12,814 nt of DNA, from NCBI GenBank assembly GCA_964431285.1, contig CAYSJO010000225.1, positions 1-12,814 of the forward strand, read 5' to 3'. Position 1 is the first letter of the stretch; every line of letters begins with the position of its first letter. This stretch comes from CAUZFZ01 sp964431285 (GTDB taxonomy: Bacteria; Planctomycetota; Planctomycetia; Planctomycetales; Planctomycetaceae). The translations under genes and the position numbers were made by a program. Under the pieces are notes generated by a model. It ran no database searches. It was given only the letters and a program-made list of their open reading frames with translations, and was not told the DNA's origin. This document shows, piece by piece, positions 1 through 8,352 of the stretch.

Positions 1-3000
1 GAACTGACTCGCGGTAAGACATGGTTCAACGTCGGCACGTACTCCGAAGACGGGATTCCGTGGCGCGGACCGGTGACCGACGTTGACCCCGCGTGGATCA
101 TTCTCAACCTTGATACGACGCACGCGCCTTGCGCCGTCCGGTTGCGAGGCAGCGTCGGCAAACTGCGGCTTTACCAGTATATCGGTGATGACATCACCAA
201 TCCGGCACTTGCCGAGAAAGACAAGTGGCGGCGTGTCAGCCTGCAGGATGAACACTACGTGCGTCCGTTTCAGCAGAGTCCGATGCATCTGCTGTCGTTC
301 ACGCCGCGGAAGACGCGTGCTTTGAAACTGATGCTCGATTCATCAACCAACTCCAGCAAAGAGCAGGTCCGAGTCTACGAACTGTCTGTGCTCACCGACC
401 TGGGCGATGCGAACATTCCCGAATTCGCTGAAGAGCCTCCCAGTCCGCCACCCGCGGGGTTCGACTATGAACTGGAGGAAGACGTTGAAGTAGCAATCGT
501 GATCGAAGGATCGGATGGAAAACGCATTCGTAATCTCGTCGCCCAGGTTCCACGTACTGGTGGCAACAACTTCGAAGAGTGGGATCTCAAGGATGAACGC
601 GGCCACATGGTTCCGCCGGGACGGTATCGCTGGCACGGGATCCACGCTCCGCCGCTGCAACTGCTGTATCGGCACACTCCGTATCCCAATGTGGAAATGC
701 ACGCGCCGGATAACCTGCCGTGGAATTACCGGACTCAGGACGGCTGGCTGGCTAATCACACTAATCACACGGCTGTCTGTGCGGTTGGCGACAAGCTGTT
801 TGTCGGAACCGGCGGGACGGAAGGCGGTCACTCATCCCTGATGGCAAACCTTAAAGGCCAAAAGGAGCGCGGATTCGGCTGGGCCGCTCATCAGCACGGA
901 ATGTTTACCAATGGCGACGACCTGTTTGTCTGGACGGGGGGCGGTGTCAACCGGTTCGACAAGGAGAAGAATCGCCTGAATGGCCTGTTTTCCATTCCGC
1001 GGACGGACGACCGAAGAGGTCGGGTGCGGGGTCGCGCAGCACGCGGCGATCGTATCTATATCAATTACTACGACACGATTGGCTATTTCAGCCTCGCCAC
1101 GCACTTCAGCAATGTGGATCTGAAGGCGAACTATCCGCAGCTTCGTGAGTCGGTGAAGACGAAGGAGTTTTACGGGATCAAGACGACGCCGCGCAAAGAC
1201 TTTGCCGGTCTGTTCCGGCTGGGTGAGTTCATCCCGGGAATCATTGCTCCGGAAGGGATTACCCATATTCCCTCAACGTTCGGGTCGCATCCCACTCAGT
1301 TCGCTGTTCTGGTCTTCAAGCAGCCCGTGCCTCTGGGAAGCCTGATGTTTCCGAATCTGGATGATCCGGAAATCGGCATGGCCATTAGTGTTTTGAAGCC
1401 GGAGATGCCACCTCTGCCTGGCAAGTCTGACTACTGGCAGCCGATATGGGATAGCGGTCAGGGAGTAATTACCAGCCAGTCGAAACGTGCGCTCGATCCT
1501 GGCACGAAGGAATTCAAGCCATGGCAGTGTATCCCGGCGCCTCCCGGACTCATGACTAAAGCGATTCGCCTGACGTTCATCGACACAGACCGAGACGTGG
1601 GTCTGGCTTTCAGCGACCGGACCGTTGACGACGGACGGGCACCATCACTGGACGACGCCAATTCCAATGACCTGTTTGATACCGAGAAGAAGGCGCGGAG
1701 CATTCTGGAGGGCGGCGATTCCTGGCGGGCAAAGTTCGGCGGTATGCGGCTGTTACGCCGTCGCTTCGAGAACGTTGAACCAGAAGCGATCCGAGTAAAC
1801 TCCGGCGTCGTTGATGCAAAGACTGGAATCTGGGACGCGCGCCGCGAGCGAATTCTGCAACCGGACCATCCTGGCATTTATGTGATGGAATGGAACGATC
1901 CGCAGACGCTGCGTGGACTCGGCATCAAAGAGATTGGTGGCGCGACGACGCACATCGATATGTATGTCGGCGAGGCAGCCGAAATTGATATCAACGCCGA
2001 AGAGGGCTGGCAACAGATTACAACGCATAAACAGGCTGTTCGCAGTGGCGCCCATAATTCAATACGAAACAACGCGCGAGCAGTCTACCTCGACAGTTGC
2101 GTGGACTTCGGGCGCGAGGTCACGACTCGAGCTATTCGTTTGCGAATCGTGGAAGCTCAGATCGGTGCCGTGACTCCGGATCGCGTCGCAATCCGCGGCC
2201 AGGCCAGACGATGCAAAGTCTTCGGCGTGTCGCCGCTGCGTTACATCGGCGGCGAGTCTCCCGTCGAAGGTCAGATCATGGTGCAGCGACTCGAGACTCG
2301 GAGTGCCACGACGGGCGAACTGTTACACGAGGTCGTGGCTGAGTTGAATGGCGATATCGCCGTCAGTCCGGAAGGCGATCTCTACGGTGTGGCCGGGCGT
2401 GAGATCGTGAAGGTCGATCCGCAGACAGGCGAAACTTCCGATGCGGGAGTCCACGGTCACCACATTCCCGGTGTGATGGAATATGACTCGAAGGGGAGTC
2501 TGTACGTCTTCGACTACGACCGACCGCGGAGCAACATTCGCGTTTACACACCGAAGGATGGTGGCGGATTCGATTTCTCGCATACCGTCGGTGATCCTGG
2601 TATCGCCGGGCCTGGGCTGAGAAATCCGGCTCAGCTGGATGATGCCACCAGCTTCACCATCGACAAAGAGGACAATCTGTGGGCGGTCTACCCGCATGTG
2701 TGGCCGAAGCGCGTGTCTCATTTCAAGACGGACGGGACATTTGTCAAAGAAATGCTCGGCAACACCCAGTATGGCGGTGGCGGGACGATGGATCGCTACG
2801 ACAAGTCGCGAGTGTACTACAAGGACATGGAATTCGAAGTTGATGTCGACGGAGGTCGTTCACGCATTAAGGCGTTCAACACTCGGGTTCATCAGTACAC
2901 CAATCCTTGGTACACCCACAAGTTTCGTGACGATCTGACCGCTGTGATGGTTGATGGACGGCGTTATCTTGTGACGACGCCTCTCAGTCAGATGCAGTTT

Positions 3001-4746
3001 CGGCCGGCTGGCTGGGTGCACTTGATGGATGAGGAAACGCGTGAAATGAAACTCGTCGCGGGCGCAGGATCTCCAACAGCCAGCGACTTCTTTCGGACGC
3101 CGGAATTTCTGGAGCATCTGGACGGCAAGAACCTTGGTCAGCTGAATTTCATCTGGGCAGACCGGAATGGTGACCAGCGGCCACAGCCGGACGAAGTGAC
3201 GTTTGCAGAGTCAAAAGGCTCGACGTACGTCGGTCGCTTCAGTCTCGATCTCAGTCTGCCGACGAACAAGGGATACTTTCGCGTTAAGAAGTTCTTCCCG
3301 GATGGAGTACCTCTGTTCGAGGAAGTGCAGATGGGCCCGGAAGGCGGCGGGGTCGTGCGCTTCTCTGACGGCAGTTTTCTGCAGATGGGTTACAAGGCTA
3401 CGATGTCCGGTGGTGGATGGAATCGCGCGATCGACGCAGACGGTAAAGAATTGTGGCGATATCCGGCATGGTGTGGCGTGAGCGGACTCTGGATTGCTCC
3501 ATGGGCACCGGGATATGCCCCGAACCAGCTCGTCGTCGCCGGGCATGAAACCGCACCAAAGGGTGACCTGGGCGAGTTTGTGGTCATCTCAGCGAACACG
3601 GGGCAGTTGAACATCTGGACGAGAGACGGACTGTTGGCCGGGCAGGTTTGCTACCACACGGGCAACCCGGAACGCTCGTTCTTCCCAGGCAGTAACAAGA
3701 GTGGAACACGCATGGATGGCTACACGCAGGGCCAGGAGCATTTCCATGCATTCTTTACCCGTACCGAAGACGACGACCGGTACTTCATCGTCACCGGCGG
3801 TAACCACATCAGCATTGTGGAAGTGGCCGGACTGGAGAAATTCAAACGGTTCGAAGGTGAAATCAATGTGACACCTGAAATGATTCACAAAACCCGCGAG
3901 TGGGATGAGTCAAGGGAGAAGAAACGAAACTTCGTCGTCGCTCAGGCGGCCGACTGTTATCTCATCAAACGCCGCCCGCGCATTGATGGCTCGATTGGTG
4001 AGAAGGAGTGGCCACCGGCCTCGACGTCCATCAGTCGGGAAGTGACTGCCAAATTGAATATGGGTTACGACGGCGCTTACCTGTATGTCGGTTTAAACGT
4101 CACCGGCGCCGGGCCACTGAAGAATACCGGCGATGACTTCCGGCGTGTCTTCAAGACCGGTGGTGGTGTCGATATCAGGCTGGGTACGTCTCCCACAAGC
4201 GACCCCGATCGCGCTGAGCCGGCGGCGGGCGACATTCGCCTGGTCCTGACCTATCGAAACGGCAAACCGGCCGCCGTGCTGTATCGACCGATCTCGCCTG
4301 ATGCCGCTGCAGATGCGGCGTGGTCAACATCAACGCCCGCTGGCGGAACGACTTCGTTTGAAGAGGTCACAATGCTGTCCGGAATCCGGATGGCACGTAC
4401 GGGCGGTAGCAATGCGTATTCCCTGGAGGCAGCAATCCCCTTGCGTCCACTGGGCATGAGACCGGAACCTGGACTCCTGCTGAAAATGGACTGGGGCGTT
4501 ATCTCGACTGACATCGGCATGCGCAATGTGGGTCGAAACTACTGGGCCGACCGGACCGCTGTCGGTTCAACCGACGAACCGACGGAAGCACGGATGACGC
4601 CCGCACTGTGGGGACATATCCGTTTCCGCGGAGCAAACGATGAATCACTTCCACAACTGACTGATGCCAACCCCGGCAGCCTTCTGCGAGACCGCAAGCC
4701 GGACACGACATTGACGGACTTTCTTGAGGAGTTGAAGGAGCAGTAA
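1..4746 (+). CDS. Giant secreted-type multidomain protein (discoidin-like, FlgD-like, propeller-like, CBM9-like C-terminus), 5' partial
   Basis: The frame is open from the first base of the window, so the true start lies upstream and the GTG at 73 is only an internal codon. The visible part is 1581 residues. By eye, in order: a discoidin-like beta segment (about 1-135); a FlgD-like Ig fold (about 161-215) with the characteristic VPPGRYRW ending; propeller-like strands with GDKLFVGTGG and GDDLFVWTGG; two more discoidin-like segments (about 430-735); a second propeller or NHL-like region (about 750-1250) with repeats such as SPEGDLYGV and DKEDNLWAV; an EF-hand-like loop starting at D1054 (DRNGDQRPQPDE); and a C-terminal CBM9-like domain (about 1318-1555) opening with RPRIDGSIGEKEW. 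Such architectures belong to exported, surface or periplasmic planctomycete proteins, probably binding glycans or calcium. No catalytic motif is recognised and the function is unknown. The signal peptide cannot be seen because the N-terminus is missing. Domain borders are approximate and not profile-tested. Confidence 0.9.
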   Translation, partial: ELTRGKTWFNVGTYSEDGIPWRGPVTDVDPAWIILNLDTTHAPCAVRLRGSVGKLRLYQYIGDDITNPALAEKDKWRRVSLQDEHYVRPFQQSPMHLLSFTPRKTRALKLMLDSSTNSSKEQVRVYELSVLTDLGDANIPEFAEEPPSPPPAGFDYELEEDVEVAIVIEGSDGKRIRNLVAQVPRTGGNNFEEWDLKDERGHMVPPGRYRWHGIHAPPLQLLYRHTPYPNVEMHAPDNLPWNYRTQDGWLANHTNHTAVCAVGDKLFVGTGGTEGGHSSLMANLKGQKERGFGWAAHQHGMFTNGDDLFVWTGGGVNRFDKEKNRLNGLFSIPRTDDRRGRVRGRAARGDRIYINYYDTIGYFSLATHFSNVDLKANYPQLRESVKTKEFYGIKTTPRKDFAGLFRLGEFIPGIIAPEGITHIPSTFGSHPTQFAVLVFKQPVPLGSLMFPNLDDPEIGMAISVLKPEMPPLPGKSDYWQPIWDSGQGVITSQSKRALDPGTKEFKPWQCIPAPPGLMTKAIRLTFIDTDRDVGLAFSDRTVDDGRAPSLDDANSNDLFDTEKKARSILEGGDSWRAKFGGMRLLRRRFENVEPEAIRVNSGVVDAKTGIWDARRERILQPDHPGIYVMEWNDPQTLRGLGIKEIGGATTHIDMYVGEAAEIDINAEEGWQQITTHKQAVRSGAHNSIRNNARAVYLDSCVDFGREVTTRAIRLRIVEAQIGAVTPDRVAIRGQARRCKVFGVSPLRYIGGESPVEGQIMVQRLETRSATTGELLHEVVAELNGDIAVSPEGDLYGVAGREIVKVDPQTGETSDAGVHGHHIPGVMEYDSKGSLYVFDYDRPRSNIRVYTPKDGGGFDFSHTVGDPGIAGPGLRNPAQLDDATSFTIDKEDNLWAVYPHVWPKRVSHFKTDGTFVKEMLGNTQYGGGGTMDRYDKSRVYYKDMEFEVDVDGGRSRIKAFNTRVHQYTNPWYTHKFRDDLTAVMVDGRRYLVTTPLSQMQFRPAGWVHLMDEETREMKLVAGAGSPTASDFFRTPEFLEHLDGKNLGQLNFIWADRNGDQRPQPDEVTFAESKGSTYVGRFSLDLSLPTNKGYFRVKKFFPDGVPLFEEVQMGPEGGGVVRFSDGSFLQMGYKATMSGGGWNRAIDADGKELWRYPAWCGVSGLWIAPWAPGYAPNQLVVAGHETAPKGDLGEFVVISANTGQLNIWTRDGLLAGQVCYHTGNPERSFFPGSNKSGTRMDGYTQGQEHFHAFFTRTEDDDRYFIVTGGNHISIVEVAGLEKFKRFEGEINVTPEMIHKTREWDESREKKRNFVVAQAADCYLIKRRPRIDGSIGEKEWPPASTSISREVTAKLNMGYDGAYLYVGLNVTGAGPLKNTGDDFRRVFKTGGGVDIRLGTSPTSDPDRAEPAAGDIRLVLTYRNGKPAAVLYRPISPDAAADAAWSTSTPAGGTTSFEEVTMLSGIRMARTGGSNAYSLEAAIPLRPLGMRPEPGLLLKMDWGVISTDIGMRNVGRNYWADRTAVGSTDEPTEARMTPALWGHIRFRGANDESLPQLTDANPGSLLRDRKPDTTLTDFLEELKEQ
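752..769 (+). repeat. 9-bp perfect tandem duplication inside the giant gene
   Basis: The unit ctaatcaca occurs twice head to tail and encodes the peptide ANHTNHT, a duplicated Asn-His-Thr triplet. It keeps the reading frame and looks like a small replication-slippage duplication. No functional meaning is claimed. Confidence 0.5.
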
Positions 4747-4835
4747 GCCAGCGATTTCTCCGTGACCCAGGCTGACATGTGGCCCGTGGAGACGCCTGGT
4801 TTTCGTCACTCATGGACTTTCTACTGGAACTCTTA
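4747..4835 (+). other. 89-nt spacer between giant gene and CBM9-like gene
   Basis: No inverted repeat with a T-tract and no convincing sigma-70 promoter pair was seen. Two possible alternative starts for the downstream gene (GTG 4779, ATG 4812) lie here and are judged less likely than ATG 4836. Confidence 0.4.
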
Positions 4836-5756
4836 ATGACATATCGAAGCTGCGTTGGGCTGGCAGTCATGATGCTGGCGGCTCCTGCCGCACAGCCGCT
4901 GTCTGCTGCGGAGCCAACGGTCACGACACTCGTGCGTACCCAGACATCAGTAAAGGTTGACGGCAAGCTCGACGACGCTGCCTGGAAGGACGCACATCCA
5001 ATCCGCGTTGATTACCTCAGCGGACAGGTCAACGAACTCAGCGACGCACCTCGGATGATCGTGCGTTACGCGTGGGACGGAGACTATCTCTATCTCGGAT
5101 ACGAGACGTTTGACACCAATATCGTGGGCCTCGGCAATGGTCGAACGGACGGCCCAAAAGGTAATTGCCGGGATGGATGTCAGATTTACGATCCAGCCCG
5201 CAAGGCAGACGTCGTTGAGTTCTTTATCTCATTCGGCGATGAACGGTTCTTCTGGGAACTGCACCACAATGCTGCCAACCAGTTTAATGATGTCTGGAAC
5301 GTCGTCCTCGATAACGACTGGCCGATTGCAAAATCGACGTACGCCCCATTCGGCATGCTGTTTCTGGATCGGGAGATGATCGGAGACGACGTTTCTGGAA
5401 ACCGTCACATGCGGATGGCTGTGCAGTTGAAATCAAAGGCCGATGGTAAACCGTCCACTCTGAATTCGCCGGATGACAAGGACACTGGATACACAGCGGA
5501 AATCCGCATTCCCTGGCTGGGACTTGGCCCGCCCCGGGATCGGCGAACGTCCGTGACGGTCAGCGACAACGGGAATCCACGCCGAATCAATGGGCCGTGG
5601 AAAATGGACGATCTGGAGATCCAGATTCTGGCCGTTGTTCAGGATGGAGACCTCGAACAGCGTTATCACCATTCGAGTGCAGTGTTTCCCGGCGGATGGT
5701 TTCAACAGGGCGCGTCCACGTGGCCGCGATATCTACTGAAAAACGGACAGCAGTAA
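4836..5756 (+). CDS. Secreted CBM9-like (DOMON-type fold) domain protein
   Basis: A 306-residue protein. ATG 4836 is chosen because it directly begins a good signal peptide: MTYRSC, then the hydrophobic stretch VGLAVMMLAAPAA, then probable cleavage after PLSA before AEP. Upstream in-frame starts (GTG 4779, ATG 4812) would add an acidic, unlikely leader. The mature part opens with the CBM9-type signature VDGKLDDAAWKDA (from V41), followed by strands RMIVRYAWDGDYLYLGYETF and ADVVEFFISFGDERFFWELH, as in carbohydrate-binding module family 9 and related DOMON-like folds. Two close cysteines (C111 and C115, CRDGC) could form a disulfide or metal site. No catalytic motif is seen, so binding of a sugar, haem or cell-wall component is inferred from fold resemblance only. 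It follows the giant gene, which ends in a domain of the same type, after an 89-nt gap, suggesting a shared surface role. The ribosome site is weak (ggaac, 5 nt from the ATG). Confidence 0.85.
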   Translation: MTYRSCVGLAVMMLAAPAAQPLSAAEPTVTTLVRTQTSVKVDGKLDDAAWKDAHPIRVDYLSGQVNELSDAPRMIVRYAWDGDYLYLGYETFDTNIVGLGNGRTDGPKGNCRDGCQIYDPARKADVVEFFISFGDERFFWELHHNAANQFNDVWNVVLDNDWPIAKSTYAPFGMLFLDREMIGDDVSGNRHMRMAVQLKSKADGKPSTLNSPDDKDTGYTAEIRIPWLGLGPPRDRRTSVTVSDNGNPRRINGPWKMDDLEIQILAVVQDGDLEQRYHHSSAVFPGGWFQQGASTWPRYLLKNGQQ

Positions 5757-5758
5757 AC

Positions 5759-7684
5759 GTGTCGCATTCGCGAAAACCCATCATTACACCTCAGATTGCC
5801 GGAGACGGTGCTTGCCTTGTGGCGGCCGTCGTCACACTGGCAGTGCTGGTGTCGCGTAGCGCCCTGTGCGGCGAATTCGATGTGACCCGGCATGAAGACT
5901 GGTCCACGGACGAGTTGATTGCCGAGATTGTCAAACGCGCTGACGAGGGTCACGACGGCACTGAGCTGATTCACATCGTCGAACAGCGGGGTGGTGAAGC
6001 GATCCTTGCAGCGACCAGTCGTTTGGACGCCCGACGTCCCGTGCGTTCGGCAGCCCTCTATGACGTCATTGCTCACTCCGGGATGCAACGGCGCATGCCC
6101 GAGGAACTGCTGCGGCTCTACGACCCGATTGCGCATGAACTCTTCTACAACAAGACCGGGCAGGAGCGACAGGAACAAATCGCGATCGGTTTGAACTGGG
6201 ACGCCTGGCCTGAGTATCTGCCGGCTGCAGTTGTCCGGGCAGCTCCACTGCAAACTCTGGCCTGGCTGACGGAGCAGGCTCGCGCCACGTCGTCGCGCGA
6301 GAAGGTGATTCGTGTTCTCAACGAGTGGTCGCGGTGGTTCACGACTCGTAACGAACGGCAGTATCGGGCAGAGTTTGCTCAAACACTCGTCGCACTCACA
6401 GACGGATCGATCGACGACCAGCGTGTCATTGTCGCACTGCTGGAAGCGGCGGCGGCATCTGAATCCGGCGTCATGTTGCCGTACGCAGCGGATGGACTGT
6501 CCAGCGACAAACTGCCTGTGCGTATCGCCGCCATTAGAACGCTCGGCCGTTTGCGGTTCGAGGATAGCCTTGAAGCATTGCTTAAGTACTCAGCAACTGA
6601 GACACAACGGGGTCCACTGGCCGAACTGGCGGCCGAACTGGGGAGCTTCCCCGCTGATGGGCGCGCCGGTCGCACTTCTCTCGAGTTGTTTCAGCGTGTT
6701 GGCGACGCTGGCGTGCGGCAACAGATTCTGTTCTCTGCGGTCGCCAGTAACTGGAACACACGCGACGACCTGATTGAAGCGGCGCTGGCCTCTCAACAAG
6801 GCAGCGTGATCGCCGTTGCCCTGACGGGCATCGACGAAGAGGCATCAGTGGCTATCCGAGAGCAGCTGCTTGCAATGGCGGCTGCGTATCAGGACGGGCC
6901 ACCTCCCCTGGTCGACGCGCTGGGGCAGATGCGGTCTGCCGAGGCAGTGGCACATCTCGTCCGATGGTTGCGAATCCAGAAGAACTCTGCCGTGCGTCTC
7001 AAGCTGGTGCTGGCGCTGGAACGGATTGGCAATAAGCGGTCGCATCAGGCCATCGCCGAGATTGTCGAATCCGAGATCGACGAAGGTGTGCTCTCGTGGG
7101 CCGTTCGCGCTGCAGGGCGACTTCATGTAGATGAATCGCTCGAAACGCTGGCCGCAATCGCGGAAGAGTCCGAGTTTCCAGCATCGGTGCGGACAGAAGC
7201 CATCTGGGCGTTGAGCTATTTTGATGACCAGCGATCCCGCGACACACTCCGGCGTCTGGCAGCGGATCCCGTCAAACACTTCGCGCCGACAGCTTCGGGA
7301 GCCGACAACGAGTTGCTGCGTCAGGCGCAACTGTATGTGGAACTCGCTCTATTGCGACTGGGCCGGCCCGGCTCGAAAGACACTGTCACCCGACTGTTCA
7401 ATGAAGGCACGCCCGTGACACGCATGACATCGCTGATCGTGCTGGGTAATCTCGGACGTGATCACGCGGTTATCGGGCAGGCGCTGCGCTCCGTAGACTT
7501 TGCGGTGTTGCTTGCAGCCGTGCGTGCTGCCGGGCAGGTGGATCCGCTGAAGTATCGACCAGACCTTGTCGCACTGCGGGACTCGGTATTCGTCCGGGAG
7601 CTTGCTGCCACAGGTCTGCAGGACGTCGAGACTCTGACGGTCTTTCTGACCGACGCTATTGGCGCTGGAAAGGAGTCGGAATGA
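5759..7684 (+). CDS. Exported or membrane-anchored HEAT-repeat protein
   Basis: A 641-residue protein starting at GTG 5759, only 2 nt after the preceding stop. The longer frame from 5597 would overlap the CBM9-like gene by 160 nt and is rejected. After a basic N-terminus (VSHSRK) a hydrophobic segment of about residues 19-33 (CLVAAVVTLAVLV) acts as a signal peptide or anchor, placing the rest in the periplasm. About residues 40-170 form a helical region without a recognised family. From about 170 to the end there are paired-helix HEAT / PBS-lyase-type repeats, for example LPVRIAAIRTLGRLRFEDSL (near 251), SAVRLKLVLALERIG (near 409), ASVRTEAIWALSYFDD and AVLLAAVRAAGQVDP. HEAT solenoids are protein-interaction scaffolds, with no enzymatic residues expected. 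It overlaps the next gene by 4 bp, so both are probably translated together. A role as partner of the downstream MoxR module is positional inference. Confidence 0.88.
   Translation: MSHSRKPIITPQIAGDGACLVAAVVTLAVLVSRSALCGEFDVTRHEDWSTDELIAEIVKRADEGHDGTELIHIVEQRGGEAILAATSRLDARRPVRSAALYDVIAHSGMQRRMPEELLRLYDPIAHELFYNKTGQERQEQIAIGLNWDAWPEYLPAAVVRAAPLQTLAWLTEQARATSSREKVIRVLNEWSRWFTTRNERQYRAEFAQTLVALTDGSIDDQRVIVALLEAAAASESGVMLPYAADGLSSDKLPVRIAAIRTLGRLRFEDSLEALLKYSATETQRGPLAELAAELGSFPADGRAGRTSLELFQRVGDAGVRQQILFSAVASNWNTRDDLIEAALASQQGSVIAVALTGIDEEASVAIREQLLAMAAAYQDGPPPLVDALGQMRSAEAVAHLVRWLRIQKNSAVRLKLVLALERIGNKRSHQAIAEIVESEIDEGVLSWAVRAAGRLHVDESLETLAAIAEESEFPASVRTEAIWALSYFDDQRSRDTLRRLAADPVKHFAPTASGADNELLRQAQLYVELALLRLGRPGSKDTVTRLFNEGTPVTRMTSLIVLGNLGRDHAVIGQALRSVDFAVLLAAVRAAGQVDPLKYRPDLVALRDSVFVRELAATGLQDVETLTVFLTDAIGAGKESE
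7671..7675 (+). promoter_or_regulatory. Ribosome binding site for the EF-hand protein gene
   Basis: AGGAG sits 5 nt before ATG 7681, inside the end of the HEAT-repeat gene. It is the clearest Shine-Dalgarno sequence in this half of the window and supports the ATG that overlaps the upstream TGA as ATGA. Confidence 0.7.
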
Positions 7685-8241
7685 CGCGAGTTCTCATTGT
7701 GCTTTGCACCCTTCTGCTGGGCCGCGTTCTTTCGGCTCATGAGTCGCCGATCGATCATGTGGACCGGAGACTGAAACTCCGTGTGGATGGAACAAAACTC
7801 TTGCTGACATACGACCTGCGGCAGACGCAGCGGGCAGCCTTGCTGCAGCTTCGTGTTATGGATCGTGACGATGACGGTCGCATCAGTAACGAAGAGCGTG
7901 ATCAGTTCTTGAAACAACTGGCCGAACGTCAGTCCCGACTGTTGAAGATTGAGCTCAATGGAAAGTCGCTTGCACTGAAACCGGTCGGACGTGTTGCTCT
8001 GCTGCCGGATCTCACGCAGCGGTTCGTCTTCGAGTGTGAGGTCCGCCAGCTGGCAACGGGGATCCATCGAGGTCGCCTGCGCGACCTGCATTCACGTGCC
8101 TATCCAGGAAGCTTTCGTGTGTTACAGGATCGCAGCAAGCGGAAGACGACCGTCCGCAGTCTGGTAGACGAATCCGTTGAGCAATATCGCGGTCACCCTG
8201 GAATGCTGATGCTGCTGTTCGAAGTTCAAGTCAGAGAATGA
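7681..8241 (+). CDS. Small secreted protein with one EF-hand calcium loop
   Basis: A 186-residue protein. A signal peptide is visible (MTRVLIVLCTLLLGRVLSA, cleavage before HES), so it is exported. Residues 61-72, DRDDDGRISNEE, match the canonical EF-hand loop: Asp at 1, 3 and 5, Gly at 6, Ile at 8, Glu at 12. Only one such loop exists, so it binds one calcium ion or pairs with another molecule. The mature start (HESP, then a strand LKLRVDGTKLLLTYDLRQTQ, the EF loop, and a helix followed by LLKIELNGKSL) resembles the extracytoplasmic N-terminal domain found in HupE/UreJ-type and related metal transporters. Here it stands alone without membrane helices. That resemblance is from memory and is unproven. 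Its start overlaps the HEAT-repeat gene by 4 bp and it is followed by the first palindromic repeat. Function unknown; a calcium- or metal-responsive periplasmic role is plausible. Confidence 0.85.
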   Translation: MTRVLIVLCTLLLGRVLSAHESPIDHVDRRLKLRVDGTKLLLTYDLRQTQRAALLQLRVMDRDDDGRISNEERDQFLKQLAERQSRLLKIELNGKSLALKPVGRVALLPDLTQRFVFECEVRQLATGIHRGRLRDLHSRAYPGSFRVLQDRSKRKTTVRSLVDESVEQYRGHPGMLMLLFEVQVRE

Positions 8242-8252
8242 GCGCCGTTTGG

Positions 8253-8310
8253 TCTTTGTGACCATGGCGGTCTTCTGTTGATCGACAGAAGACCGCCATG
8301 GACACGAAGA
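8253..8310. repeat. Long palindromic repeat, copy 1 (between EF-hand gene and moxR)
   Basis: A perfect 17-bp inverted repeat (ccatggcggtcttctgt at 8262-8278, and its complement at 8285-8301) encloses the 6-nt loop tgatcg. Outward pairing continues after one A-A mismatch for 8 more positions with one G-T wobble, giving arms of 26 nt. It begins 11 nt after the EF-hand gene's stop codon. No T-run follows, so it is not a standard intrinsic terminator. As RNA it would form a very stable hairpin between the two halves of the gene row, able to block 3' exonucleases or slow transcription. Its left arm is closely similar to that of the repeat at 10266-10321, pointing to a dispersed intergenic repeat of REP/MITE type. 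Confidence 0.85.
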
Positions 8311-8338
8311 ACGTGCTGTGAAACAGAACGACTCACTT

Positions 8339-8343
8339 GGAGA
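8339..8343 (+). promoter_or_regulatory. Ribosome binding site for moxR
   Basis: GGAGA lies 9 nt before ATG 8353 and just downstream of the palindrome. It decides the start: the longer frame from TTG 8278 would begin inside the palindrome and has no such site. Confidence 0.65.
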
Positions 8344-8352
8344 AGACATCTG

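Noticed and set aside
73..75. GTG as the start of the giant gene
   Set aside because: The frame is open without a stop back to base 1, and the upstream codons read as a beta-rich continuation (WFNVGTYSEDG). No ribosome site precedes the GTG, so the gene is 5' partial.
4779..4835. Longer start of the CBM9-like gene (GTG 4779 or ATG 4812)
   Set aside because: The added residues include acidic residues directly ahead of the signal peptide. ATG 4836 gives a normal export signal.
5597..5758. Longer start of the HEAT-repeat gene overlapping the previous gene
   Set aside because: It would overlap the coding end of the CBM9-like gene by 160 nt, and the peptide there is arginine-rich shadow sequence. 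GTG 5759 immediately precedes a good membrane segment.
5702..6382. Minus-strand open frame of 226 codons (and similar antisense frames at 343-831, 7462-8091 and 12375-12809)
   Set aside because: They lie opposite well-supported coding sequence, lack recognisable motifs, and are typical antisense shadows in GC-rich DNA.
8253..8310. Palindrome copy 1 as a rho-independent terminator
   Set aside because: No T-run follows the stem within normal distance, and the downstream genes are expected to be co-expressed.
8278..8352. N-terminal extension of MoxR from TTG 8278
   Set aside because: It would start inside the palindrome and add an Arg/Trp/Cys-rich stretch untypical of MoxR. ATG 8353 has a Shine-Dalgarno site.
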